A stretch of 64,000 nt of DNA from Ascaris suum. Lineage: Eukaryota; Nematoda; Chromadorea; Rhabditida; Ascarididae. The position numbers and the translations under genes are program-made. Location: positions 6,489,001 through 6,553,000 of the forward strand of contig CM024185.1 in NCBI GenBank assembly GCA_013433145.1. The letters run 5' to 3'. This document shows positions 53,318 through 64,000 of the stretch, piece by piece (positions within the stretch are counted from its first letter, which is position 1; each line of letters starts with the position of its first letter). The notes under the pieces were generated by a model. It did no database searches, was not told where the DNA came from, and was given only the letters and a program-made list of their open reading frames with translations.

Positions 53318-53378
53318 GGGCGGAGCGTTGCCTAGCAACAACCAATCAACGTAGTCGCACCGATCGGCCATATAAAAG
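53318..53378 (+). promoter_or_regulatory. Core promoter of MED26: GC box, X-box-like palindrome, CCAAT, TATA
   Basis: Within 110 nt upstream of the ATG at 53427 lie GGGCGG (about 53318-53323), the palindrome GTTGCCTAGCAAC (53327-53339), CCAAT (about 53341-53345) and TATAAAAG (53371-53378). The spacing from TATA to a start site near 53400 is standard. This is unusually well-formed for the window and supports the choice of first exon. Confidence 0.65.
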
Positions 53379-53426
53379 CGAATGCGAACGTACGCTCTAG
53401 CAGACTGTGAGTTGGCCGTTGGCTGA

Positions 53427-56400
53427 ATGGTTGCATGCGCCGCGGTCTCCGTGCAGCTATCGTGCCCGGACTGGATGCAGCCGCAGTCCGCCGGTTGTTC
53501 GGCCGTTGATCAACTCAAGCAGCAGCTGCTATTAGCTGTTGAGAATGTAAGACAACACATTTCATACGGAACTTTCGAGTCCTTAGGTCACTCTATGCTT
53601 TTATTGATTTGAGATCATTTCCGGAAGGTCAGGGCATTTTGACGCACACGCCTCGTTCAGTTAACTTTTAGATATATTCTGGCTGCGTTGTATGCTAATT
53701 GTTTTCTCTAGGATATTGCCCGTCGGGCATATTCGCGTGATGAGTTTGTTTCTATCTGCGTGCTTCGATGCGAGATGCAATTTGCACGCTTCGGTTTCAT
53801 AGGTTTAATTCTCGCAATCATTTCTTTTTTTTGTTGGGAGGGAAATCGTTACTCAAATCAAAAAGGTGTGTCCGCATCAAAGATTCGAAATAGGTTTACA
53901 GAATAAGTTGGATTTCGATTTCGGAGTTGATTGAAACTTGCGAACTTATCGACTCCTCTAAATATAGTTCCCTGTGGAACGTTGCAACAAAAAAAGAAGT
54001 TTTTAGAAATGCATTCATCGATCCTCAAACATCGTTTCATTTTAGGAGAACGTCGACGAGGCGAACGATGTGCTCGCGAAACTGGAAAAGTCGGGAATGA
54101 CGAAGGAGATCCTCGAGGTGAGAGTATGTGCCCACATGGCACACAACTCTGAGTGGCGTTGTGTGCCCCGCGCGCCACACACTAAGGCCCCTTCGCCCCA
54201 CCGGCCCACCCGATTCCACTAACAATGAGCAATCTCGTTGCGCATACTCCACCCATTTCTTTTCTCTATATCTCTGTGCTCTCTCGCAGTAGTCGATATT
54301 TGACGTCATAAACCTTTATTGTTTTTTTAGCTTTTATTTATAGATTGAATGAGTTTTTTTTGCATTTGCTTATTAATTTCTAAAAGAAGAATTACTTACC
54401 CGAATTTTGTGGAATTTCCTTAGGGTAACGCAGTGAATATGATGAGTGGAGTCTCAAGTGAGAACGAGGCACAACGATCGACTATTTCAACGGGCAAAAT
54501 GGCCTTAGTGAGGGGGGAGCGGCGGCGTTGATCGGTGATGTGTGCGACCGCACTCACCCGATACGCACACAACTGCGTTTCGGCAATCGTGATCGCGTTG
54601 CTGATGTGCGCAGTTACCATAGCAACCGTTGAACGCGTTACGTGTTTACAACGAAACCAACATGCGAAGCGAATATATGCGAAATGCACGTAAAATGATC
54701 GATGCAAATTCTTGCAAATTTGCTTACTTGCAAAAAAATTGATGTTTTCGCATCTCTAAGTTGGGCATGAGATACGTCAGTTAAGTTGGGTGGTACCAGT
54801 TTAAGTTGGTACCATCCAACTCAAGTTGGAGGTATTATTGAGGTGACATTATAATTTATAAGAAAATGCAGAAGTTTCTTTTATCCTCATATTTTTTGGC
54901 GCAACAGGCTTTGGAGCGATATAACGATGCGGTGGAAAGTGTTTTGTTGGCAACCAACTCCATCGGATTGTTTAAATCATACCTAGAGATGAACGGATAG
55001 GAGGAGATGAATGATACAGTTAAGACCCCTCGTACCCATTTACCAAACAGCATCGCTTAGAACTTGAAAACTTTAGCTCGTGATTGCGGAATTGCTATTG
55101 TATTTTCCGATCTTGACTATTAGCTGTGCAGACGTTGTTTCAAATGGTTCAAAAAAATCAGAACACCAAGCGTATAGATGATGGACTTCTTAAGCTGGAT
55201 TCAGAGCCTACTTTTTGAAGGTCAATTCAGAGCTCACTTGTTTAAAGGTTGGTAGCGACCCTCGCAATTTTAAAGGGTAGCACAATTACTAGGGAACGTT
55301 CAATATAAATTGCGCACAGTTGCCGATGCAAATGAGGTCTATATCTGCGAATTTATGTGCTTGAAGCTTTATGTTGTGTAGAGAACATTCGCAGTTTGGA
55401 GCATTTCCCGTTCGTCTTACGGAGTTTGCTGAGACGATTTGGGGAGTAAAAGGGGGGGGGGGAGGGGGAGGGATCAGATGAGGAATGATTATCTTATTGG
55501 GGAGAGGACTGAGGTGAGATTAACTCATAGTTGAGGTGCTTAGTCGTTTGAAATGGATGTGTGTTCCCTTTTTTTCCCTTGCAAGCTGTATATCCCGATG
55601 AACTCCATGATGCTGCATGATGCTCAGAAAAATACATCCCGTAATATAGTCGCCCAAAATGAATATGTGCCCAGCAGAAGTGATATGATTTAACGAATAG
55701 TTCTGTTAGTTGATGCTATGGAGTCTCAAACCGCCTCAAGATGTTGGCTTTTATATAGACGGTGAATAGAGATGGAGTTGAAACGAATGTGATAGTTCCG
55801 ATCGCTAACAAATCAATATTAAAGAGAGAGTATTGCTTTCATATCAGATGTAAGGATTTCTTGATCTGTGCCCTCAGTGAGGTTTATTACAGCCTTAATA
55901 AAAATAAGCGGAAGCGGAAGCAATGCCCATTTCTTGAGCCAACGCTTTAGCTTGCACAACTTGTCCCGTACCACTGCGGTCGGCATGCTTGATAATGAAA
56001 GGCCTCGTTTGTTAGACCACATTCGTATCCGTGGCCGACCACCTCGATGGTTCATTGTGACCGGGTGTCAGATCAGGGTGGATGATTTTCTCGGCGGGGA
56101 TGTATGAATATCTAACGATGAATTTCTAACAAGAATCGTCGTATATATAGAGAGCGGAAAAGTACGTTGTGCCATCCCCATATAGAAAAGGAATGCACGT
56201 ATTGAAGGCTGTGGTTTTTTTTCCTTCTGGATGTTTTAACTGCGTGCAATTCCAAAAAGCGCATATCGTGCCAACTCGTTTGCGTGCTTCTTTTTCTTCT
56301 CATATTTTGGCAGTTTTATGCTGCCGCAGAGAGTGCTTACTTAGCGGTTGCTGTCGAGTAATGCGCCGCGTCACATAGAATGGAACCTCGAAATTCTTTC

Positions 56401-59400
56401 AGATGTATTTGTATATATTCGACAATGAATTATAAGGGTGGAGCCTGCCCCATTCGGAGCTTTTCTCCTCCGTCATCGTTTCCTTCTTTCTCTGATCTTG
56501 TGTCCTGTCCTGACCTTCCCGTCCACAAAACATCTTGGAGACAGGTGTTCGAATGGTCTTATGTGAGATGGGTTGCTGCGTTATTTAATATTTGCTATAA
56601 GGTGGAAGCTTGACACAGCTAATAAATATTTACTCGTACATTCTTTGAAGAGTTATGAACACGGAATTAACAGTTGCTTCACGATTAACATCTACAAAAG
56701 CATAATGAGCAGGTGGAATCTATACCTGTAATTAGGCCTGCTTGTCTGCTTGATGTTTTCGATCGTCGATTCAAACACTTCCATGACGGTTTTCAAATCA
56801 AAAAAATTTCCACTTTGTTGACTTTCTGGATATATTTGAATATGTGCAATTGCGGCAAATTTGCATAAGTAGGCTTCTTATTGCTCTTTCAAGTGAACGA
56901 ATCAGTGTTTTCAAATAAGTTTTTATTAATTTCTAGCCCAAATAAAGCGACGATTTATTGTCATCGAAAAAAATTATGGCAATATTTTTATTGGTTTTTT
57001 GCAGTGAAGCGGAAGAAATGCTCCCATCGCAGTTTGCATTTTTGCTTCATTTGCTGCTTTTAACTGTGTCTTCGCAATTTTGCTTTCTAAAAGCGCATTG
57101 TGCAACGCCATGTCTGTGCGTGCGTTATATGTCTGTGTCTGTCTGTCTGTCGGATTGTTTAAGTGGATAAGCAATGATGGGAAAGGCATGAGATTTAGTG
57201 GGTTTTAACGCACGTCGCCTCCTATGCTATTCGTATTAATGAGTCGCAAAAACTTTTGGTATCTGAAGGTGGCAATCGGATCATGACCAATGCAGACGCT
57301 TACCTGTCATATTTCTACTTTAAACGGTTAGATAACAACAATGCGCTTTCTTTGCAGAAAATTTGTCTGAGCGGTGGTTTGACTAAAATGTGGAGATATT
57401 GCCCTTTCTTGTGGAATTAATTAATGAAATCGGTTGGTGAGAGGGACGAGGTGCTCAAGTGCATGTCCTCATAGGTCATCTGGCATGCTTTTTCCTCCAT
57501 TACACTCTCACCAAATCGGGATGCTGCTGTTAAGGCTGTGAGCTTAAGTTGGATATACTACCTCCGTAATTAGTGACTTGAACTAATTAAGCATTAAATG
57601 GCACCCGGTTCAGGTCTGGCTTAGATGGCTAGCCTTTTCATTTCACATCGTTATAGGATCGAAGCAGTTGAAGTTTCAAGGGGTAAAGAAGTGTTTCGAT
57701 GGGTGCTGAAGTAAAAGGTTTGAGGCGACTTGCGGCATGGTATATAGCTGCTTTTAAAAATGCTTCTAAAATAATAATACAGCAGTGCTTGATTATGAAG
57801 AAGTTGAAAAATTCAACCGATCGGTCTCTTAGGTGGGCTAACAGCAAATGGGGAGGATGCATTTCTGCTTTATAACTTTATGCAAATTTTCCAAGCTTCA
57901 CTGCATGAACTTATGAGCCCAGCCAAAGTTTAATTTTTTTTTTTTTTGCGAAAAAGGGGGCAAATTTTAATTCGATTTGCGCTATAAGTGGGAAATATTC
58001 AATAAACTGCAAAGGCTATGCGCGTACACACTTTTATTGTCGTACTATTGCAAGCGAATTAGGTGTTCATGCAAAAAATAAGTAATCAAATTTAAAAGAA
58101 AAAATGAAACGATGAGAGGAAAAAGGTTCAAATATGTTTTGTGGGTGTTTCCTTGTCAATTGGCGGCGTCTATGTTTGTTCTCGTATCAAATGGTCGATC
58201 ATATACGATGATGGTGAATAGCTTTTTATTGTCATTCTCATTGGATTTCATATTTATTTGATCATATCCTTCCTGAACTGTTCTTCAAAAGATTGTATCT
58301 TTAATATTGCAGTTTCGGGATCGTTTCCATCCTTATAATTTTCACTTAAGATATACTGACTTTTCCTGCGAGTATCATAGGTCAGGGTCGAAATGTGGAA
58401 GGATAAACTGGAGAGGATGGCGATTATCATAGAAAGAAAAATGATATTTGATGGTGATTTTAGGCGGTTTGATTTATGCATGTATGTACGTATGGCAGCT
58501 TCTTTGCAGTTTGTAGTGTAATTGAATTTGGTTAGTTGGAGTGGAGAAAGCAGTCCGTATGGCATTCTCGTGCTTGTTCTACCTAACAAACTATAAAATT
58601 GAGGCTTTTATTTTTTTTAGTGATTTATAGATTCCAATTAGCGCTTTTTTTTGCAGCATTACTAAAAAATGCATGCAATAGTCTAGTGCCTTATTAAAAT
58701 TTCTCCTCCTTGTATTCTGAATAAAACGTTAGGTTCTATACTGGAGTGAAGTTTTTAATATCCGCTGTCGACCTTCTTTCATTATGAACATCTATAAGAA
58801 GGTCCATTTTGAAGTGTTCCGCATACCAAATGTCTAACTCCCTCCTCGAATGAGAGGGGAAGTCATCCTCTCGGCAGTGGGCAATTTTGTCTAACAGTTA
58901 ACTCTGTGGCACTCTCACATTAATTTGCCTTGATCTGCACCGTCAACGTGATCCACTATAGACATTCTGATGGACCATATGAGGAGTATAACGGAGAGAG
59001 AAAGGGGACTGCTGCTTCTCGAAAATTTCCGAGTTGTATTGAGAGGGGAAATTGAAAACGATAGAAGAAAGAAACGAGTAAAAGAGTAGAAATGCTGGAC
59101 GAACGCATCCCTACCTGATCTCCACCCTTCCCCATATTATCCTTACAACCTTCTTTTATCCACGACCTTGAGCCATTTAATGTGTGAATAGCTCACTTAC
59201 ACAATTATTACAATAGAACGTGGCAATGGAAAATGACGATCTATGTTAGAAGCAACGACGAAATCCGGGATGTATCGGTTCACATCCCTGATATCCAAAT
59301 ATATTCTCTCATTTCATTGTAAAGAAAGCTGAAGATGCATAGAGGGAGGAGTACTGCTGATGTAACATAGAAGAATTGCTTGGCTCTTTTTTTAACGCTT

Positions 59401-62400
59401 CCGAGTTGTTTCGAGACACATTTGATGTTACTTGGCTCATATCTGTTTGGCTCGAATACACGCAAAATCTAAATAAATAATAAATAATCTAACATATTAT
59501 TATTAAAGAATATGTGCAGTTATAGAGTGTTTATGCGTACGTTGTGAGGCGGTGGAGGTTTGGGAAGATTAGGGTGCAGCACACTCGAATGTTTCAATAA
59601 GAAGTTGAGTGCTTCTAACTGGGTGCTTCGTTGGTCGGATACAAATGATACATACCTACTGCATATATGTATTCGTTCCGGGGCTCCATCCCTACTGTAA
59701 CGTTGAGGTCTGAGGGATTATGTTGGCGGCGCAAATGACGTGACATCCTTGTCCCAAATACGTCACGCTGATTGCTATAAGTTTACAACAAAGTAATGTT
59801 ATAGGGCTTTGCGTTAGCTTGGCGTCGACTTCCGCGGCAAACCGATATGACGTGTCTTTTAGTGAGCGTGGGGATGCCATTGACCATCCTTTGCCTTTTA
59901 CTCACACCTATCGATCGTCCATATTCACCTGTGAAGCTGCGATCACGCCGTAACGTCAGAAATTCAACGCTGCTTTTGTTTCGTTTTGATGCTGATTAAG
60001 GCAGCGGTTTGAACTCGATTCACTCAGGTAACACGAGTGGGTGCAGCCGTCAATGATGTGCGGAAACGGATGGTCGAATCAGCACCGCAACTATCAAAGC
60101 GATGTCGCGCACTCATAAAATGTTGGCAGAAACTTGCCGATCCAAGGCCCACATCGAGTTGTGGTTCACATTCGAACAGCGCCACTCCGAATCTCGTTTC
60201 TCCGGTCGTTCGCAGAGGCCTTACTCCGGGTACACCAGCTCGTGGAAGGCTCACCTCTGCGGCGCTTTCTACGGGTCGGTCTTGCATTTACACTTTGCCT
60301 TCTTCCAGATGAAAGCAATTTACAGCCTCGAGATTCTGTTGATGAAGTTGTCACTTTAGAGGTGAGAGCAGGTGGATGGCAGGTTCGGAACAACTTATAT
60401 TGTCCTCTTATCCGTTGACGTAATCAAGAAAGAGTGATCGAAGGTGTTATTGCTCTTTTGAATCTGACTGAGAGGAACATTTTCAATTAAGATTGAGATA
60501 GATGAGTTAATGCTTTCATTACTTTCTCTTAATGCGTATATTATCGGTCAAGAAAATGCAAAATCTTTCACTAAGCTATTGAAACATAAAATTTCTCTTA
60601 GTATGTTTTCCGAAATTCAGTATTTTCTAACTGGCCTCTTTACCTTCGACATTAATATTCCACCTTGCAGGTAGAAGAGTAGCGTATCTCTTACATAATT
60701 CAGACCGTTGCAGTCAATAAGAGCGTCCTGTTTGGAAATTGCGTTGACACTGATATTCGATATTCCGATTTTATAGCGATTGAAATGCCGTTTTATAATT
60801 TAAAACGTTGAACAAACGCTGCGGCTTATCAGCTGCGAGAATTCTCTGTATCTTTCTCTCGAAGAAATCGCAGATTTTGGGAACTGTTTTCTGTATTCCA
60901 CCTTTTAGTGAGCTCACTTATGAAAAATTTCTCATCTCGAAGCTGCAGTAATCTTGCAAATGGACAAATGCGCCTTAATTTGATCAGTACAAGAGAAATA
61001 CGCATTACTTCATGTTAACATAACAATGAATATATAAAAATGTGTAGTTAAGAGGCCTCTTTGATATTATAAAACACTGGCAGGTGGAGGTGGGTCTATT
61101 TTTTCGCGGCTACCTGTACCTTCGAAGTCAATATCACCTTGCAGGTGGAACAATAGCCTATAATGACGATTGTGGCGCTTTAGCAACCGCGTGGATTTAG
61201 AGCCTTTTAAGACGTAATATTTGAAATTGTTGTGGTTTGCAGGTTCGCGAAGCAGTTTGACCTCTCCGGCGGTGAGTTCACCAAGTGGCAGCTATGCACC
61301 GCCGCAGAACCGGTGCTCACCTCGCAATGGAGCAGTGGTCAATATGCACAAATCGTTTTCGGTGGGTAGCGATCTCACTAAGAGGGTTACCGATGACGTC
61401 ATACAATCCGGACAGGACGACATTCTCCGGAACGGAAAGCGTAAAGCGGAAAACGCACATCATGATGACAGCGGTTAGTTTTGTGGCCGTTTTCTTTCCT
61501 TGTTGGATTGATCTCTCTTTTGGGGTACGACTAGAGATGGGAAATTTACTGTGCCTCAGGGTATGTGGGAACAGGACAGATAGCGTGAGCAAACTGCTAT
61601 GGGGCATTTTCGCCGATATGGATCGTGCATATTTTCCATGGATATATCGCGCTGCTTGCCTTTTGAAACGTGATCGCATCGTAGCGTAAATGTTTACCCC
61701 TCGTTATACCCTTACTTAGAGATGAATGGGTTGGAGGGCTTTCATGAAATAAAACTGAGTGATGATCCCCTTTGCACATGTCACTCCATTAGATTCCTCT
61801 AGATACCTCATTTGAGTACTTAGGCGGAAATTTTGGAACTATCATATTCTCACAACTTTGCTCATCAAATTTTTGGTCGGCAGCGGGAGAAAAGCTGCCA
61901 AATTTACATACTTTTATTGCTATATTGATGCGATTCAGGGTTATTAAACGGGTTTGGTGCTGACAAGCGTTCAAAGGGTGGTTCGGCGGTCGCGTCGCCA
62001 GCAACAGGACCTCACTCAGTGGTTGCTGCAAGACGCGCCAATGTGCAGCCCACAAGTGAGTTGGTGGCTCAACTCTCGGAGAATCTCCCTCGTTATATGG
62101 CCATCAATTTATCGGAACGTGAAAGTCAGCTGAAGCGAGAACAGGATCAACAGTCACAGGTGTTCTCTTTTGTACTTCTTTAACTTGCATTACTGAAGGA
62201 AAGATAGGTATGTGGGACGTCCTTTATAGTCCACTGGCGACCTGGAATGCTGTGGAACACGTATCCGATCCGATCTGTACAATTTGCTTTGCGACAGTTG
62301 TTTCTTCCTTGTATCGGCAAACTTCAGAAGTATCGTGTTAAGCACAAAATTGATTCGACAGTTCTCTTCTTATAGAAATTTGTAATTTTGTGTTGTTCCA

Positions 62401-63663
62401 TTATTTGCAATCTTGTTTCGTTGGGCGTATCTTCTCTTTATTTGTTTCATTTAATTTATATCAGGTTGGAAAAACTGGAACATAATATATTTAAGGCGCA
62501 GCAGCAACATGGCAGCTTGCATCCGGCCGCACCGTCGCCAGCAGTCTCTTCGTCGGAAATCTCCAAAAAGAAGGAGCGCAAAGGACGTTCCTCCAAGAAG
62601 TCAGCTGCGGAGCAGGAACAACTCCAAACCTTTGCAGATACCACCAGGTATATCCCTTCTCTTTTGAAGCCTTGGTTTCAGATTACGATCACTGAACATT
62701 CTGAATCCTTACAAAGATTATTTTAGGTGACCTTAAATTAAATCACCTCTTCTTGAAACATCCAAAAAATTATTTGTGGTGGTACTGCTCAAGTGCATAG
62801 TCCATAGGGCAACAGCCAGCGCAGCCTAGGCTACGAGAAATGGCCAGAGGTGAGGTCGGACATCCGGTTTGCCCGTGCTGCGTTTTAGGTTCTCAATGTT
62901 CGGCATATATGTTGCAAGCCTAGAAGGTGCTCTAATGATGCGGCAGCGGGAGGGGGGGGGGGGGAGTAACGATCGACGTGTATTTGAAGAATAAACCTTG
63001 AACCATATTATGCGTCGCGACCATAACTCGGATGAAGTATATGTGATATGTGGTTTGCTGTTTGTTTGCACTTGGCTGGAAGATGGACAACTTTGCTGAC
63101 AGCCGAGGTGGTACTTTATGGCGGTACAACAGCCACTAATTTATAGCAATGGTTATTGAAGGACAGTGCAACCATTAAATTTATTTTAGATGAAGGACAG
63201 TACAGAGGATGAACGAAAATTCGCCCAAAACGCTGTGATATTTATGCATGTCTCCTTCTGCCCTTCCTCGTACATAATATGAAAGGAATAATAGAGGGCA
63301 ATTTAACGGATAAAAGGTCTTATCCGGAAAGCGAAGGACCCATTGTGAGGGTTGCAGGTGTTGGCTTATTTCTTGTTTTTCTCTTGTTCTCATTTATTGA
63401 TATTTCACAAGTGATTGCATGCCGTGTGGAAGGTATTGGCTTATAGGATTCCCATACAAGAAGAGAAGACCACTGATGAGCGACAATCGGTGGCATCAGA
63501 AGGAACGACATCTAACACGGTGACTGTGCCCACTCGTCATGGCAGATTCGAATGGAGTGCAATATTGCCAACGCTCGACACTCTAAGGCATCGGGAGGAG
63601 TTCAAGGCAACACAATCCGATGACCCTTCGAAGTCATATGTCGTTAGCGTTCACGGCAGGAAG
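53427..63663 (+). CDS. mdt-26: Mediator subunit 26 (TFIIS N-domain), 3' end beyond window
   Basis: Exons: 53427-53546, 54046-54117, 60028-60274 (or to 60229), 60309-60361 (or to 60371), 61243-61473, 61939-62159, 62465-62647, 63447-63663, open at the last donor. The N-terminal domain (about residues 28-105) reads VDQLKQQLLLAVEN, DVLAKLEKSGMTKEILE, VGAAVNDVRKRM, CRALIKCWQKLA with the LW-domain Trp at 97. This matches MED26/TFIIS leaf domains, and the MTKEILE then VNDVRK order is closest to MED26. The rest is a Ser/Pro/Gln-rich disordered region with basic patches (KKKERKGRSSKK), and WSAILPTLDTL near the end. MED26 joins Mediator and recruits TFIID and elongation factors in the nucleus. Intron 2 is 5.9 kb. 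Phase between 62159 and 62465 does not match, so a small exon is probably missing. Confidence 0.88.
54613..54626. promoter_or_regulatory. X-box (RFX/DAF-19-type) motif
   Basis: GTTACCATAGCAAC is a full-length match to the imperfect palindrome bound by RFX factors; in worms DAF-19 uses it to drive ciliary genes, normally within a few hundred bases of the start codon. Here it lies in the second intron of MED26, in a GC-richer patch. On the minus strand the motif overlaps an ATG that opens 21 codons up to a GTGAGT donor. Confidence 0.55.
58254..58565 (-). CDS. Possible nested small membrane protein, 103 aa
   Basis: A single-exon ATG-to-TAA ORF on the strand opposite to MED26, inside its second intron. 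The N-terminal half is polar and basic, followed by one hydrophobic segment (NIIFLSMIIAILSSLSFH, about residues 49-66) and a charged tail (SENYKDGNDPETAILKIQS, EEQFRKDMIK). Codon choice looks coding-like. No family was recognised. It could be a nested gene or a chance ORF; nothing around it identifies a promoter. Confidence 0.3.
   Translation of the reverse strand: MPYGLLSPLQLTKFNYTTNCKEAAIRTYMHKSNRLKSPSNIIFLSMIIAILSSLSFHISTLTYDTRRKSQYILSENYKDGNDPETAILKIQSFEEQFRKDMIK
60640..61165. repeat. Pair of ~45-bp direct repeats in a MED26 intron
   Basis: The segments at about 60642-60690 and 61118-61163 share TACCTTCGA, then TCAATAT or TTAATAT, then CACCTTGCAGGT and a GAA-TAG ending. Both contain an acceptor-like TTGCAG. 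They lie in the intron before exon 61243. Confidence 0.55.
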
Positions 63664-64000
63664 GTACCACATATTTCTATATATCTTGTTGGGGTATAAT
63701 GCTGGAGGATATAGATTTTTAAATGTTCCGCAGTATTATGAAATAAAAGGCACCAATACTGTAGAAAGTCGCGAAGAGTTTATGGGTCCTTTATGCTTTT
63801 ATCTATATCTTCCAGTTATAGTGACTAGTCGGTTGCTTCCTCTTTGTACCCTTTTAGAAGGAGATTTTGCGGATCTGACTGAATTTTATTTCATCAGTTA
63901 TTTGCTTTTCTCGGTGAGTAGGTAAAAGCTCTTCACCTATTCAGGTAAAATTTCGCGTTTATTGATAGTTTGCTTTTATTAGTAGAAATTTGCATTTTTT

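Larger units (their letters stand above)
47001..53426. other. Interval with no firm gene between the PTB-like gene and MED26
   Basis: Probably holds the 5' exons of the minus-strand PTB-like gene. Candidate minus segments with splice-like ends are 51486-51541 (VINRYDRHIPTCALTFIE, good GTAAAT donor), about 50226-50358 (open, ending before GTGACC) and 49293-49345 (strong acceptor and GTGAGT donor), but their phases could not be chained with confidence. Plus-strand open stretches at 48362-48775 and 48923-49165 are treated separately. Other contents are a C16 run (51899-51914) and a hairpin at 51149-51172. Confidence 0.35.
54118..60027 (+). other. Intron 2 of MED26
   Basis: A 5.9-kb intron with donor GAG/GTGAGA and acceptor CACTCAG. 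It contains a perfect X-box (54613-54626), a G11 run (55452-55462), and an antisense 103-codon ORF with one membrane segment (58254-58565). Other open frames are short and show no splice support. Confidence 0.75.

Noticed and set aside
54037..54309. Minus-strand ORF over MED26 exon 2
   Set aside because: Antisense shadow of a GC-richer real exon, with no family match or splice logic of its own.
1..64000. tRNA, rRNA, CRISPR, prophage or bacterial operon signals
   Set aside because: No B-box-like tRNA core in a plausible context, no repeat-spacer array, and the spliced gene structure is plainly eukaryotic.

Overview
This is nuclear DNA from a nematode. The window is AT-rich, with multi-exon genes, introns from about 60 nt to about 6 kb, and acceptors mostly ending in T-rich runs plus CAG or TAG. 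One gene has a textbook acceptor 7 nt before its ATG with no upstream exon needed, as expected for spliced-leader trans-splicing. The proteins (LET-99/DEPDC1, Mediator MED26, IFT43, a GT10 fucosyltransferase) fit a worm. Intron size suggests a clade V (rhabditid or strongylid) species, but that is inference. Exons were read by eye: frame, splice sites and phase were checked from exon to exon, and no search or RNA data were available.

Layout. 1-2403: gene-poor, dominated by a ~930 bp foldback repeat. 2404-17885 (minus): a DEP-domain and GAP-like gene of the LET-99/DEPDC1 family, about 18-20 exons, essentially complete, with a second foldback in one intron. 17886-24552: mostly noncoding, with one unassigned 116-codon ORF. 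24553-25522 (plus): last two exons of a small PCP4-like IQ-motif gene. 25523-29691: no gene seen. 29692-34965 (minus): a complete six-exon alpha-1,3-fucosyltransferase of 402 aa. 34966-36820: one unassigned open stretch. 36821-41077 (minus): IFT43, a ciliary IFT-A subunit, 5' exon not found. 41779-47000 (minus): an unidentified gene with a PTB/PH-like beta-rich stretch, directly upstream of IFT43 on the same strand and possibly in an operon with it. 47001-53426: weak signals only. 53427-63663 and onward (plus): MED26 with a TATA box and GC box, a 5.9 kb second intron, and 3' exons running beyond the window.

The genes do not form one pathway. The one link worth testing is ciliary: IFT43 lies in the same window as two RFX/DAF-19-type X-box palindromes, one beside and one inside MED26. 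No mobile-element proteins, rRNA, tRNA or CRISPR were found.
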